A stretch of DNA of 64,000 nucleotides from Pseudanabaena sp. (GTDB lineage Bacteria > Cyanobacteriota > Cyanobacteriia > Pseudanabaenales > Pseudanabaenaceae). Within the stretch, counting starts at the first letter, position 1; each line of letters begins with the position of its first letter. A program made the position numbers and the translations under genes. Location of the stretch: contig QBLS01000002.1 in NCBI GenBank assembly GCA_003249015.1, positions 186,001 through 250,000 on the forward strand, in the 5' to 3' direction. Of this stretch, positions 28,043 through 38,324 are shown one piece after another. The notes beneath the pieces were generated by a model that was not told where the DNA came from, did not search any database, and was given only the letters and a program-made list of their open reading frames with translations.

Positions 28043-29677
28043 TCATTCCAGTTTGACGATCGCTTGATGATCGATCAGTAAGCGATCGCTGAGCAAATCA
28101 AACACAGTAGCAATCAGGACACGACGGTCATTTACTTCAAAATCAATCCTAAGGCGATCGACTCCTAACTGCCCCAGAGGATTTAACCGCGCCATACAAA
28201 TTTGATCATTTGACGATTCGTTATCTAACCGATTGGCTTGCTTAATCTCATTAACAGCCAATGAACGGAAGTCTGACTGCTTTAACAATTGGCTACTAGT
28301 TATTTTGCCATTACTATCGTAGGACACCTCAGCTTGTGAGATGTCTGCAACTTCACCAATATTGATCCAAATCTCCTCTTGATTGGCGATCGCAGCTTGT
28401 AAAATCAGCGGCTCCGCACGTTTACAGGGATACTTCGTTCCCTTCTCAAATAATGTGTAATAAGAATACTGATGTAAATAGGGTTCCCAAAGCTTGACAG
28501 CATAGCTATGCCTTAAATAATCTTCTACAGCGATCGTCTGTCCTAGAGCCAAGGCTCCATGTGCCACAGCTTCAAAAGGCTTATCAAAACTCACCTTAGA
28601 CTTGCCAAAGTAAGCCATGATTAACTGCTGAACTGCAACGATCTGGCAGCTACCACCGACCAGCAGAACTTGCTCAATGGCAGCCTTGCTAATCCCTCTC
28701 TGTAAGCCAGTTGCCAGCACTTCGTCAATTGCATCTCGCAATTGGTTAATCATTTGATGTTGTTCCAGAAGTTCAGATAATTGAATTTGTGTAAATTGAA
28801 GATTATGAATAATATTTTTTTGATCGCGCCATGGTTCCGAAACTTCTGAAACTAAAGATAATTTAATTTTGATTTGCTCAGATACTTCCAGAAGTCTGAG
28901 CCAGCTCGCTTGGTCAATCTGCGATCGTGATTGTTGCAACTGTCTTAAAAAATATTCCGCAATCCAACGATCAATGTCAATCCCGCCAATGTAGGCATCA
29001 GACTTGGCAATCGCTTCCGCTTTCGTGATCTTGCGATTGCGTAGATCGTTAGCGATCGGTGCAGTTCTAACTAGACTAAGATCTAATGTCCCACCTCCAA
29101 AATCAATCACCAAAACCAAGGCATTTGGTCTAGTAATTGCATATCCCAAAGCTGCCGCCGTGGACTCGTCAATAACTTGAAAGTTGGGAAGTTTTAATTT
29201 TTCGGCTAGACTCTCAAACCAATTGAGATAGGACTCAAATGCTCCCACAGGAGCAGTTAGGACTAATTGAGTTAGCTCAATATTTTGTGAATCCGTTTGT
29301 AATTCTAATCTGTGCCAAAGCTCAGCCAAAAATACTTCAGCGATTGCCTCAGCATCATATCGTTCTCCATCAATTTCACGGGCAGGAGGGCGAAAGTTAG
29401 CGACAATATCCCGCTTAAATCCTTGAAATAGCCGTTCAGATTTAGTTAATGGTTGCTCTTGCAAGAGATATCTAGTTCGAGCCTCTTCTCCAAATAAGAA
29501 CTTCTCCTGTGATTTAGCAACATACACCAGACTTGGTACTAGCCAAGCTTCTCCCTTAGTCGTCTTAAAGCAGTGGGAAATATGCTCAAATCTCCAAGTT
29601 TTAGGAACATCACCTTCTCTATCTAAAATTGCGATCGCAGTGTTGCTAGTTCCAAAGTCAATTGAAATAATTGTCAT
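28043..29677 (-). CDS. Hsp70-like ATPase, divergent DnaK relative
   Basis: 544 residues. The actin-like ATPase fold is intact: phosphate-1 DFGTSNT at the N-terminus, phosphate-2 VIDFGGGTLD and adenosine motif LLVGGSCQIVAVQ. The C-terminal 150 residues do not look like a canonical substrate-binding domain, and the protein is about 90 residues shorter than DnaK. No DnaJ or GrpE is near. Probably a specialised chaperone-like protein common in cyanobacteria. Confidence 0.85.
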   Translation of the reverse strand: MTIISIDFGTSNTAIAILDREGDVPKTWRFEHISHCFKTTKGEAWLVPSLVYVAKSQEKFLFGEEARTRYLLQEQPLTKSERLFQGFKRDIVANFRPPAREIDGERYDAEAIAEVFLAELWHRLELQTDSQNIELTQLVLTAPVGAFESYLNWFESLAEKLKLPNFQVIDESTAAALGYAITRPNALVLVIDFGGGTLDLSLVRTAPIANDLRNRKITKAEAIAKSDAYIGGIDIDRWIAEYFLRQLQQSRSQIDQASWLRLLEVSEQIKIKLSLVSEVSEPWRDQKNIIHNLQFTQIQLSELLEQHQMINQLRDAIDEVLATGLQRGISKAAIEQVLLVGGSCQIVAVQQLIMAYFGKSKVSFDKPFEAVAHGALALGQTIAVEDYLRHSYAVKLWEPYLHQYSYYTLFEKGTKYPCKRAEPLILQAAIANQEEIWINIGEVADISQAEVSYDSNGKITSSQLLKQSDFRSLAVNEIKQANRLDNESSNDQICMARLNPLGQLGVDRLRIDFEVNDRRVLIATVFDLLSDRLLIDHQAIVKLE

Positions 29678-29782
29678 AACTTTTTGTCGTGCCTAGGTAA
29701 GCGCGATCGTCATATTTGCATGAATTCTGTGCAGATTTTAGGTTAGCTGTGTTAGCATCTTCTATAAATCTTACGGAAGGTA

Positions 29783-30277
29783 ATGGCAAAAGTCCTTGTA
29801 CTTAATGCATCCTACGAACCGCTGAACATCACCAATTGGCAGCGGGCTATTGTATTGGTTATAAAGGGCAAAGCCGAACAGATCGAACATAACGGCAAAA
29901 TGGTTTATCCTGGAATGCCTCTACCAACCGTAATCCGAATGTTGCAGTATATCAGCATTCCTTACAAAGAAATTCCCCTAACTCGCCGTAACATTTTACA
30001 TCGCGATGCCCATGCTTGTCAGTATTGTGGACATACGGGCGATGACCTGACATTAGATCACGTTTTGCCGCGATCGCGTGGCGGTGTAGACTCTTGGGAC
30101 AATATCACGACAGCCTGCGTCCGCTGCAACGTCAAGAAAGGCAACCGTACTCCCAAAGAAGCCTCGATGCCTCTGCGTAAGCAGCCACGCCGTCCCCACA
30201 GTGGCTTGCATTTTGAGGTGACTAAATACTTGCGTTCTGGCAACCATGACGAATGGGGTAAATACATTATCAATTAG
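29783..30277 (+). CDS. HNH endonuclease family protein
   Basis: 164 residues. The C-terminal HNH fold has zinc-binding CQYC and CVRC pairs and the catalytic segment LTLDHVLPRSRGG, with WDNITTAC. The N-terminal half (VLNASYEPLNITNWQRAI) is the conserved extension of this cyanobacterial and actinobacterial HNH_5 group. GGAAGG at 29774-29779 marks the start. It is a housekeeping-like member, not part of a visible restriction system; the true substrate is unknown. Confidence 0.85.
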   Translation: MAKVLVLNASYEPLNITNWQRAIVLVIKGKAEQIEHNGKMVYPGMPLPTVIRMLQYISIPYKEIPLTRRNILHRDAHACQYCGHTGDDLTLDHVLPRSRGGVDSWDNITTACVRCNVKKGNRTPKEASMPLRKQPRRPHSGLHFEVTKYLRSGNHDEWGKYIIN

Positions 30278-30316
30278 CTAATTCATTAGATTGCCGCGCC
30301 GAAGGCACAGCAATCT

Positions 30317-30346
30317 AGAGGCGGCGCTTTGTGCCGCCTCTCATCT
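30317..30346 (+). terminator. Hairpin after HNH gene
   Basis: AGAGGCGGCGC-ttt-GTGCCGCCTCT (30317-30341) is followed by CATCTTTT. One G-T pair in the stem. Confidence 0.5.
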
Positions 30347-30444
30347 TTTGGGATTTGTGCATCGCGGCGAAGCCGTGATGTATAAAGTTTTTTTGGGTTT
30401 TAAAGTTATGATCGAAATAGATCTTTATAGTTAAAATCAGCAAA

Positions 30445-31641
30445 ATGTCGGTTGTCCCATCCCATCGTAAAGCCAAGGCGCTAGCAGATACCCAACGCCG
30501 TCCAGCCAAAGAGTTGTGCAGCGAGTGCGGACTCTGCGACACCTATTACATTCACTACGTCAAAGAGGCTTGCGCCTTCATCACGCAACACATTGACGAA
30601 TTAGAAACCCAATCCCACGGGCGATCGCGTGATCTTGATAATGAACAAGAACTATATTTTGGCGTGCATCAAGAAATGATCGCCGCCCGCAAAACTGAAC
30701 CGATTGAGGGAGCGCAATGGACAGGTATTGTGTCCACTTTAGCAATCGAGATGTTAGAGCGCGGCTTAGTCGAAGGCGTAGTTTGTGTGCAATCCAGCAA
30801 AGACGATCGCTTTAAACCACAGCCCATCATTGCCCGTACCCGTGAGGAAGTCTTGGCGGCGCGGGTGAACAAACCCACTCTTTCGCCGAATCTTTCAGTA
30901 TTAGAGCAGATCGAGCAATCGGGAATTAAGAGACTTTTAGCGATCGGGGTCGGCTGCCAAATTCAAGCACTGCGAACTGTCGAGAAAAAACTGGGCTTAG
31001 AAAAGCTTTATGTATTGGGAACACCCTGTACAGACAACGTGACGAGAGAAGGCTTACAGAAATTTCTCGATACCACCAGCCGATCTCCTGAGACGGTAGT
31101 ACATTATGAATTCATGCAGGACTTTAATGTGCATTTCAAGCATTCCGATGGTTCAACTGAGCTAGTGCCATTTTTTGGATTAAACACCAAGGAACTCAAA
31201 GATGTATTTGCACCATCCTGCATGACCTGCTTTGATTACACCAATGCTCTCGCTGATATTGTAGTTGGCTATATGGGCGCAACTTTCGGCTGGCAATGGA
31301 TCGTAGTGCGGAACGAGACAGGCAAAGAGATGCTGGAGTTAATCAAGGATCAATTACAAACTCAGCCTGTGATCTCTAGTGGCGATCGCCGCGCGGCTGT
31401 ACAACAAGGTATTTCGGCATACGATCAAGCCGTGACCTTACCAATTTGGCTAGCTTGGCTAATTAGTTTTGTGGTGAATAAAATTGGGCCAAAAGGATTG
31501 GAATATGGCAGATTTTCGCTCGACTCCCACTTTGTCCGCAATTATCTCTATGTGCGGCGCAACTATCCCAAAAAACTAGAAGCCCATGTTCCAGAATTTG
31601 CTAAGCGAATTATTGCTCAGTACCAGTTACCAAAAGTTTAG
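30445..31641 (+). CDS. bciB: Divinyl (proto)chlorophyllide 8-vinyl reductase, BciB type
   Basis: 398 residues of the F420-hydrogenase/dehydrogenase beta-subunit family, in the version known from cyanobacteria (slr1923-like). Cys clusters for Fe-S binding are clear: CSECGLC near residue 24, TPCTDN, and APSCMTCFDYTN near residue 255. The reaction would be ferredoxin-dependent reduction of the 8-vinyl group during chlorophyll a synthesis. Related members act as 7-hydroxymethyl chlorophyll reductase, so the exact substrate is inferred. The gene stands alone. Confidence 0.78.
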   Translation: MSVVPSHRKAKALADTQRRPAKELCSECGLCDTYYIHYVKEACAFITQHIDELETQSHGRSRDLDNEQELYFGVHQEMIAARKTEPIEGAQWTGIVSTLAIEMLERGLVEGVVCVQSSKDDRFKPQPIIARTREEVLAARVNKPTLSPNLSVLEQIEQSGIKRLLAIGVGCQIQALRTVEKKLGLEKLYVLGTPCTDNVTREGLQKFLDTTSRSPETVVHYEFMQDFNVHFKHSDGSTELVPFFGLNTKELKDVFAPSCMTCFDYTNALADIVVGYMGATFGWQWIVVRNETGKEMLELIKDQLQTQPVISSGDRRAAVQQGISAYDQAVTLPIWLAWLISFVVNKIGPKGLEYGRFSLDSHFVRNYLYVRRNYPKKLEAHVPEFAKRIIAQYQLPKV

Positions 31642-31644
31642 CTA

Positions 31645-31703
31645 AAACCCAAGAAATTAAAAAAAGGCTGGCTACGCCAGCCTTTTTTTAATTTCTTGGG
31701 TTT
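31645..31703. repeat. 59-bp palindrome, GGC-tac-GCC apex
   Basis: Perfect 28-nt arms (AAACCCAAGAAATT...), four bases after the bciB stop codon, including A7 and T7 tracts. A strong bidirectional terminator candidate. Confidence 0.9.
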
Positions 31704-31851
31704 ATGTAATTTCAAAGCGCTGTAACAGTACCTAACAGACTGTTAGGTATTGAATGTTCTTAAATTCTGAAAACCCCTAACAGCCTGAGAGGTGACCGAT
31801 CGCATCCTGAACAACTAACCTATTCGTAATTGATTAGTTCAGGGTAAAACT

Positions 31852-32643
31852 ATGACCAGCACACTCACCATTAAAAAATCCCGTGAGTTCTCCACCGAGG
31901 ACAAAGCCACTACCCTTGAACTACTCAAGCAATACCGTCAATCCCCTTCAAAATATTTACGCGATCGCCTTGTTCGCCTCAACATCGGGTTAGTCAAAAA
32001 AGAAGTACATTTCTGGGCAGATCGTCATTCTGAGTTATACGATGATTTGCTGCAAGTGGGCGCGTTAGGCTTAATCGGCGCAGTTGACCGCTTTGAACTC
32101 AACCGTGGTTATGCCTTTAGCTCCTTTGCGGTGCGCTACATTCGCGGCGAAATCCAACATTATCTACGGGACAAAAGTTCATCGGTACGTGTCCCCCGCC
32201 GCTGGATGGACTTGCAGCAACAATCAGTGCGCGTCATGCAAAAGTTACGCAATGCGCTGCAAAGAGAACCTTCAGCCCAAGAAGTTGCCAATGCTCTTGG
32301 TGTTTCCCTGAGCGACTGGCAAGAAGCAAAACTCGCCTGTCAGAATCGCGCACCGCTGAGCCTTGACGCGCCAATTCGCGCTGAAGAGGAGGACTCGGCT
32401 TCGATTGGTGATTTAGTTGCTGATCCTAGAAGCAATTTGCAGCAAGATGATAAGTTTCGATTGCAGCAAGCTCTGGCGGTGTTAGAGCAACGTACTAGAG
32501 AAATTGTGGAGTTTGTATTTATCGAAGATTTGCCTCAAAGAGAGGTTGCTAAAATGTTGGGAGTAAGTGCGGTTACAGTCTCGCGCCAACTTAAAAAAGG
32601 CTTGTCCACTCTACGTTGTGTCCTCGAAGCTGAAGCTTGCTAA
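31852..32643 (+). CDS. sigF: Group 3 RNA polymerase sigma factor SigF
   Basis: 263 residues with sigma regions 2 (DDLLQVGALGLIGAVDRF, YFS-like FSSFAVRYIRGEIQHYLRD), 3 (VRVPRRWMDLQQ, PSAQEVANALGV) and 4 (LPQREVAKMLGVSAVTVSRQLKKGL). Region 1.1 is absent, as in the SigB/F/G group. In cyanobacteria SigF controls type IV pilus and motility genes and salt stress genes. There is no anti-sigma factor beside it. Confidence 0.85.
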   Translation: MTSTLTIKKSREFSTEDKATTLELLKQYRQSPSKYLRDRLVRLNIGLVKKEVHFWADRHSELYDDLLQVGALGLIGAVDRFELNRGYAFSSFAVRYIRGEIQHYLRDKSSSVRVPRRWMDLQQQSVRVMQKLRNALQREPSAQEVANALGVSLSDWQEAKLACQNRAPLSLDAPIRAEEEDSASIGDLVADPRSNLQQDDKFRLQQALAVLEQRTREIVEFVFIEDLPQREVAKMLGVSAVTVSRQLKKGLSTLRCVLEAEAC

Positions 32644-32672
32644 AAAACAGATATAAGTGGCACTTATCTATG

Positions 32673-32711
32673 AAAAGCTGATGCGCCCGCTTCGCGGGCG
32701 CATCAGCTTTT
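32673..32711 (+). terminator. Palindromic terminator after sigF
   Basis: Perfect 18-nt arms AAAAGCTGATGCGCCCGC around ttc, ending in TTTTT, 30 bases past the stop codon. Confidence 0.8.
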
Positions 32712-32826
32712 TGGGTTCTAAAAATTTTTTTAAGCTAACCAATGCCTCGTAAAATTAAAGCACGCCCAAAGGTATGGGCTTTGCAGCATTTTTTAGAGTG
32801 TTTATCGTAGAGCATTGGTAGCTTAA

Positions 32827-34464
<1,638 letters not shown>

Positions 34465-34474
34465 CAAACAAACC

Positions 34475-34517
34475 CCAAAGTATTTAGCGCAGGCGAAGCC
34501 TGCACCAAATACTTTGG
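34475..34517. terminator. Palindrome after pgm
   Basis: CCAAAGTATTT and AAATACTTTGG enclose GCAGGC-gaa-GCCTGC. It begins ten bases past the pgm stop. Confidence 0.65.
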
Positions 34518-34555
34518 AAGATAACTAGTAGCTAGCAAGAATAGGAATTTTAGAT

Positions 34556-34771
34556 ATGGCTTTTGAGCAAATCGAAGCATTTTTAAAGAAAATGCAATCT
34601 GAACCTGAACTTAAAAGTGAGGTTATCGCCGCTTCAACCGCAGATGATGTCGCGCGAATCGCACTAAAGCTTGGTTTTGAATTTTCAGGTGATGAATTAT
34701 TGCGAATGTCTGGGCAGAAAGTTGATAAGGTTACGGTTAGAAAAACTGACATTCCAGGAGAGTACAACTAA
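34556..34771 (+). CDS. Nif11-like leader peptide family protein
   Basis: 71 residues. The first 50 match the Nif11 domain (FEQIEAFLKKMQSEPELKSE, GFEFSGDELL). The tail has no Gly-Gly cleavage site and no Cys, and no lanthipeptide, cyclase or export gene is nearby. It is therefore probably a free-standing Nif11 protein of unknown role rather than a natural-product precursor. Confidence 0.8.
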   Translation: MAFEQIEAFLKKMQSEPELKSEVIAASTADDVARIALKLGFEFSGDELLRMSGQKVDKVTVRKTDIPGEYN

Positions 34772-34819
34772 AATCTAAAGAAGCAAATTCACCCACTTCT
34801 TTAGCTACTGTCACAAATC

Positions 34820-34876
34820 AAAACCCAATAATTGACGGGCGGCGCGTTCCGCGCCGCCCGTCAATTATTGGGTTTT
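34820..34876. repeat. 57-bp palindrome
   Basis: Perfect 27-nt arms (AAAACCCAATAATTGACGGG...) with loop ttc, apex GCG-ttc-CGC, between convergent genes. Confidence 0.88.
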
Positions 34877-34902
34877 ATGCCCTAGTACATTTGGCAATAG
34901 CC

Positions 34903-34945
34903 ATAACAAAAAAGAGAGTTGCAATGCAACTCTCTTTTTTGTTAT
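34903..34945. terminator. Bidirectional palindromic terminator
   Basis: ATAACAAAAAAGAGAGTTGC around aat with its complement. Its A6 and T6 tracts serve both directions, and it overlaps the stop codon of the linker gene. Confidence 0.8.
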
Positions 34946-35679
34946 TTGGCAAGAGTGCGAAGAAGCGATCGCTGATTTTCGTTCATGCTTTGCAAAACTT
35001 GCTTAGCATCACTTTTTTGCAACATTTGCAAAAGTTCTTCAATTTCATCATCTAGCGATCGCGAGATCATTGGCTCATTTGCTTCAGGCTGGTTAGCAAC
35101 AACCTTGCTCTCAGGCATAACACAGGTTCCCGTTTCACAATCCATACCCAACTGCTGCCAATAAATCGTGGGAATAATCCTGCCGCGTTGACCAACGTGT
35201 TCATGCTGCAAGAGATTAGTTTGCAGATAGTTTCGAGGCGAATCATAAAGCTTTACCTCACGGGCGTAGGGAATCGTAAAGCAACCAAAAGCCTTACGGT
35301 ATTCTTCAGAGCCAAGAATTTCGTGGACGAAAGCCGATACACCTTCCATCATCAACAGATTCATATAAATCGCAATTTCTTCACTGCTCTGAATGGCTCT
35401 ACCCAGCAAATGCTTGAAAGTCCATTCCACAAACTTCATGTTTGAACAGTCATAGTAGAAACTGTTGAGATATACCGAGGACATGACTAGCTCACCAATA
35501 AAGTGGCGGACACCGAGCTTGCCTTTCAAAAAGTCTTTTTCCAACTTCGCAAGTTCCTTGCGTTCGGAATCATAGGGCTGACGCTCAAGAACTTGAAAGT
35601 AAATCTGGCGCAATGCATTTTGACGATCTAATTCGGTCGCTTTGCGGTCAATGGTAATCGGCTTGTGGTTATCCATCAC
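34942..35679 (-). CDS. Phycobilisome linker-domain protein (CpcG-like, atypical)
   Basis: 245 residues. A PBS_linker_poly domain occupies about residues 15-165 (NALRQIYFQVLERQPYDSER, FIGELVMSSVYLNSFYYDCSN, FKHLLGRAIQSSEEI, FVHEILGSEEYRKAFG, IPYARE). The usual CpcG N-terminus is missing, and the C-terminal 80 residues (CETGTC, then an acidic helical tail) are unlike rod or rod-core linkers I know. It has no membrane segment, so it is not CpcL-like. It lies 154 bp downstream of a divergent phycobiliprotein gene on the same strand, a likely partner. Confidence 0.75.
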   Translation of the reverse strand: MMDNHKPITIDRKATELDRQNALRQIYFQVLERQPYDSERKELAKLEKDFLKGKLGVRHFIGELVMSSVYLNSFYYDCSNMKFVEWTFKHLLGRAIQSSEEIAIYMNLLMMEGVSAFVHEILGSEEYRKAFGCFTIPYAREVKLYDSPRNYLQTNLLQHEHVGQRGRIIPTIYWQQLGMDCETGTCVMPESKVVANQPEANEPMISRSLDDEIEELLQMLQKSDAKQVLQSMNENQRSLLRTLAK

Positions 35680-35782
35680 ATTTCTCCAAAACTATCTTAA
35701 ATACCAGATCACAAAGTTGCTTTGCTACTTTGTAATTTAAAAATCCTGACTGGGTTTATAACGCTTTTCAAGCGAGGTAAAG

Positions 35783-35819
35783 AGGTTTATTTCCCCGCCG
35801 AAGGCGGGGAAATAAACCT
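35783..35819. repeat. 37-bp palindrome, GCC-gaa-GGC apex
   Basis: Perfect arms AGGTTTATTTCCCCGCC; located just downstream of the phycobiliprotein-like gene. Confidence 0.85.
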
Positions 35820-35833
35820 AGTAAATGCTGCAA

Positions 35834-36307
35834 TTAGGCATGAAGTAGAGCTGAGATCGCCATGTTTGTATAGGGCTTGATCATAGCTGCACATTCAGCA
35901 GGCAAAAGTGCATCAACAGCAGTCTGCAATAGACGGTAAGCTGTAGAGCATTCCTTGGCAATCTGATAAGAATTAATGATGTTTGCCAACCAATCCATCA
36001 ACGTTTCCCGAAAAAAGAGTTCATCATCACGAAGAACTGAGATAGATGTATAACGAATCATGTTAGACATGTCATATTTGCAGCGTTGCAATTGCTTTTG
36101 CACAAGCTCAGGATACTGTTGGGCTAAAAGCTTAAGGGCATGAATTGTAATTTCGTCTGAGCGATCGCGCAAAAGATTGTAAGTTCTGACTCGTACAGAA
36201 AAGCTACTAGCAAATTGTTCTAAACTAACCAGATCAGCGTCAGTTAAATAAACGCGATCAACGTCACTAATCTTTTCTTCCAAAACACGATTCATTGTGG
36301 TCAGCAT
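35834..36307 (-). CDS. Divergent phycobiliprotein (allophycocyanin-like)
   Basis: 157 residues with the phycobilisome globin-like fold. The bilin-attachment Cys and following Asp are kept (RCKYDMSNMIRY, where typical subunits read CxRD), but the Arg is Tyr, the AGD after it is RDD, and the loop usually containing GGN is deleted. Chromophore binding is therefore plausible but not assured. It may be a minor core subunit, a regulator or a degradation-linked paralogue. The atypical linker gene follows on the same strand. Confidence 0.68.
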   Translation of the reverse strand: MLTTMNRVLEEKISDVDRVYLTDADLVSLEQFASSFSVRVRTYNLLRDRSDEITIHALKLLAQQYPELVQKQLQRCKYDMSNMIRYTSISVLRDDELFFRETLMDWLANIINSYQIAKECSTAYRLLQTAVDALLPAECAAMIKPYTNMAISALLHA

Positions 36308-36817
36308 AATCTTTATTACCCCTTAAATAATCTTAGTAAATATACCTATTCGGCTTGTCTAAAACTAACTTTTTATATCTTCCCCATCCCCTATAGAACT
36401 AATAGTAAAACTCTGTTGAAATCAAGATTTAATAATGCAATTAAAGTTTACTTAACAAAATATTTCGACATATAAGCAGCTAGGTGAAATTAAATATAAA
36501 ACCCTAAAACCTTCGCTGTGCGCCGCTTATGTGCCAATAGTTTCAGCTATAATTCTTAATTGTGCCTATCTACTCTGTAAGACTATTTATGCCAATTCAC
36601 AAAATTACGACTACACTTTTGTGAATTGAAAACCAAACCCAGTATGTTTTTTCAAATAAAGAAATGGTGTAGCTATTTTTTATTTGGTATTACTTTGGTA
36701 TTACCAAGTTACAGACTCATGATGGGGCTTTGAGTAGTGTAAAAAAATTTTGAATGTACGACGGACTCAAAATTATTTTTAGGTTTTAACTAAGTGCAAA
36801 GCGCTATACTTCAAACG

Positions 36818-36870
36818 CAACAAAAGAAATTAAAAACGTTGCTATGCAACGTTTTTAATTTCTTTTGTTG
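36818..36870. repeat. 53-bp palindrome, TGC-tat-GCA apex
   Basis: Perfect 25-nt arms CAACAAAAGAAATTAAAAAC... Intergenic. Confidence 0.9.
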
Positions 36871-36897
36871 TACTTTTTGCTTGGCGATTACTGTAAG

Positions 36898-36960
36898 ATA
36901 AAATTTTAAGCAGCAAAGGAGAGTTGCGGTGCAACTCTCCTTTGCTGCTTAAAATTTTAT
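36898..36960. repeat. 63-bp perfect palindrome in hisH upstream region
   Basis: 30-nt arms (ATAAAATTTTAAGCAGCAAA...) around ggt. It ends 23 bases before the hisH ATG, so it may lie in the 5' leader. Confidence 0.9.
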
Positions 36961-36983
36961 CTATTAAATTAGGGAGTGACATC

Positions 36984-37607
36984 ATGCCAGTTGTGGCAGT
37001 CATCGATTACGACATGGGGAACTTGCACTCAGCTTGCAAGGGGCTGGAGATGGCAGGAGCTACCCCCATTGTTACTAATGATCCTCAAGTTCTTGCCAGT
37101 GCTGATGGGCTAGTTTTACCTGGAGTTGGATCTTTTGACCCTGCAATGCAAAAATTGCGAGCTACAAATTTAGAACAACCAATTCATGACGCGATCGCCA
37201 GCGGTAAGCCATTTTTAGGAATCTGCTTAGGAATGCAAATCCTATTTGAAAGCAGCGAAGAGGGAAAAGAAGCAGGCTTAGGAGTGATCAAGGGTCAGGT
37301 GAAGCGTTTTAGGCATGAGCCAAATTTGGCTATTCCGCATATGGGTTGGAATCAACTTGATCTAGTGCAAGCTAATTGCTCCCTTTGGCAAGATTTAGGC
37401 GATCGCCCTTGGATGTATTTTGTGCATTCCTACTACACAGATCCTACCAATCCTCTCGTTTCTGCTGCTACTACAACTCACGGTAGTCAACAAGTAACCG
37501 TGGCGATCGCCAGAGATAATTTGATGGCAGTGCAGTTTCATCCTGAAAAATCATCCACGACAGGGATACATTTGTTAGCAAATTTCGTCAGAATGATGAC
37601 CGCGTAG
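36984..37607 (+). CDS. hisH: Imidazole glycerol phosphate synthase, glutamine amidotransferase subunit
   Basis: 207 residues from the ATG at 36984, preceded by AGGGAG at 36971-36976. The longer frame from a TTG at 36924 would translate a palindrome and is rejected. A class I glutaminase with nucleophile GICLGMQ, oxyanion loop PGVGSF and the His-Glu pair in FHPEKS. It supplies ammonia to HisF in histidine synthesis; hisF is not in the window. A DUF2808 gene follows 27 bp later. Confidence 0.95.
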   Translation: MPVVAVIDYDMGNLHSACKGLEMAGATPIVTNDPQVLASADGLVLPGVGSFDPAMQKLRATNLEQPIHDAIASGKPFLGICLGMQILFESSEEGKEAGLGVIKGQVKRFRHEPNLAIPHMGWNQLDLVQANCSLWQDLGDRPWMYFVHSYYTDPTNPLVSAATTTHGSQQVTVAIARDNLMAVQFHPEKSSTTGIHLLANFVRMMTA

Positions 37608-37634
37608 CATAATAATTAAAGTCTCGAAAGATTT

Positions 37635-38162
37635 ATGAAGATCCCAATGATCAAAAAATTAAGTATTGTTTCCTGCCTTGCTGTGGCTTGTGCTGTCGTT
37701 TCTCCTTCCATAGTCAAAGCGCAAGGTAACGCTGGCTTTATTTTATTTGGTGGAATTAGAGATAATGCGCTCGATTATTGTCTTGACAGCGGCAGCAGTG
37801 GTCGCAACGATCGCTACTACTTAGAAGTTAAGCCTCAGATTTTTAAGGTTGCTGAAGTAATTATCACTTATCCCGATCATTTCAATGGCAGCTTCGATAC
37901 AAGTGACATGAAGTTGAGGGTCACAGGTCAATGCCGAGGCGGAAAGGATCTTGAGATTGAGTCGGCAACTTGGGATAAAGAAACTCGCCGCATTACCATC
38001 ATTCCGAAAGAGGCAATTCCTGCTAAAACTGCGCTAAGAGTAGTGATGTCAAATGTGAGAAACCCTGACTATAGCGGTTTTTACCAGTTTGATGGTCGGG
38101 TTTTACGAGCAGATGTACCCGTTCCTGTTTATATCGGTTCTTGGGTAATTACCCTCGACTAA
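37635..38162 (+). CDS. Secreted DUF2808 protein
   Basis: 175 residues. A signal peptide (MIKKLSIVSCLAVACAVVS, probable cleavage after VKAQG) is followed by the DUF2808 domain common in cyanobacteria (YLEVKPQIFKVAEVIITYPD, SGFYQFDGRV). It is probably periplasmic or cell-surface; function unknown. A short gap after hisH suggests co-transcription. Confidence 0.85.
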   Translation: MKIPMIKKLSIVSCLAVACAVVSPSIVKAQGNAGFILFGGIRDNALDYCLDSGSSGRNDRYYLEVKPQIFKVAEVIITYPDHFNGSFDTSDMKLRVTGQCRGGKDLEIESATWDKETRRITIIPKEAIPAKTALRVVMSNVRNPDYSGFYQFDGRVLRADVPVPVYIGSWVITLD

Positions 38163-38194
38163 AAAAATGGCGGCGCGATGCGCCGCTATTTTTT
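38162..38194 (+). terminator. Hairpin with A6/T6 after DUF2808 gene
   Basis: AAAAAA, GGCGGCGC-gat-GCGCCGC, TTTTTT; it starts in the stop codon region. Confidence 0.75.
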
Positions 38195-38241
38195 ATGAAA
38201 CTTTTTGAAAGCCTTGCCAAGCATGGATACAGAGAAATTTT

Positions 38242-38270
38242 TGAGCATCGGCGCGAAGCGCCGATGCTCA
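38242..38270. repeat. 29-bp palindrome, GC-gaa-GC apex
   Basis: TGAGCATCGGCGC around gaa with its complement, upstream of surE. Confidence 0.8.
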
Positions 38271-38324
38271 TTTAAGTAAGCGCAACGCGCTGTAATATAA
38301 CCTGCGACAGCTATAGATATTTTT

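Larger units (their letters stand above)
36308..36983. other. 676-bp gap upstream of hisH
   Basis: AT-rich; holds the palindromes 36818-36870 and 36898-36960 and should hold promoters for the phycobiliprotein-like gene and hisH. No gene is seen. Confidence 0.6.

Noticed and set aside
34556-34771. RiPP precursor cluster around the Nif11 gene
   Set aside because: No modifying enzyme, protease-transporter or Cys-containing core peptide nearby.
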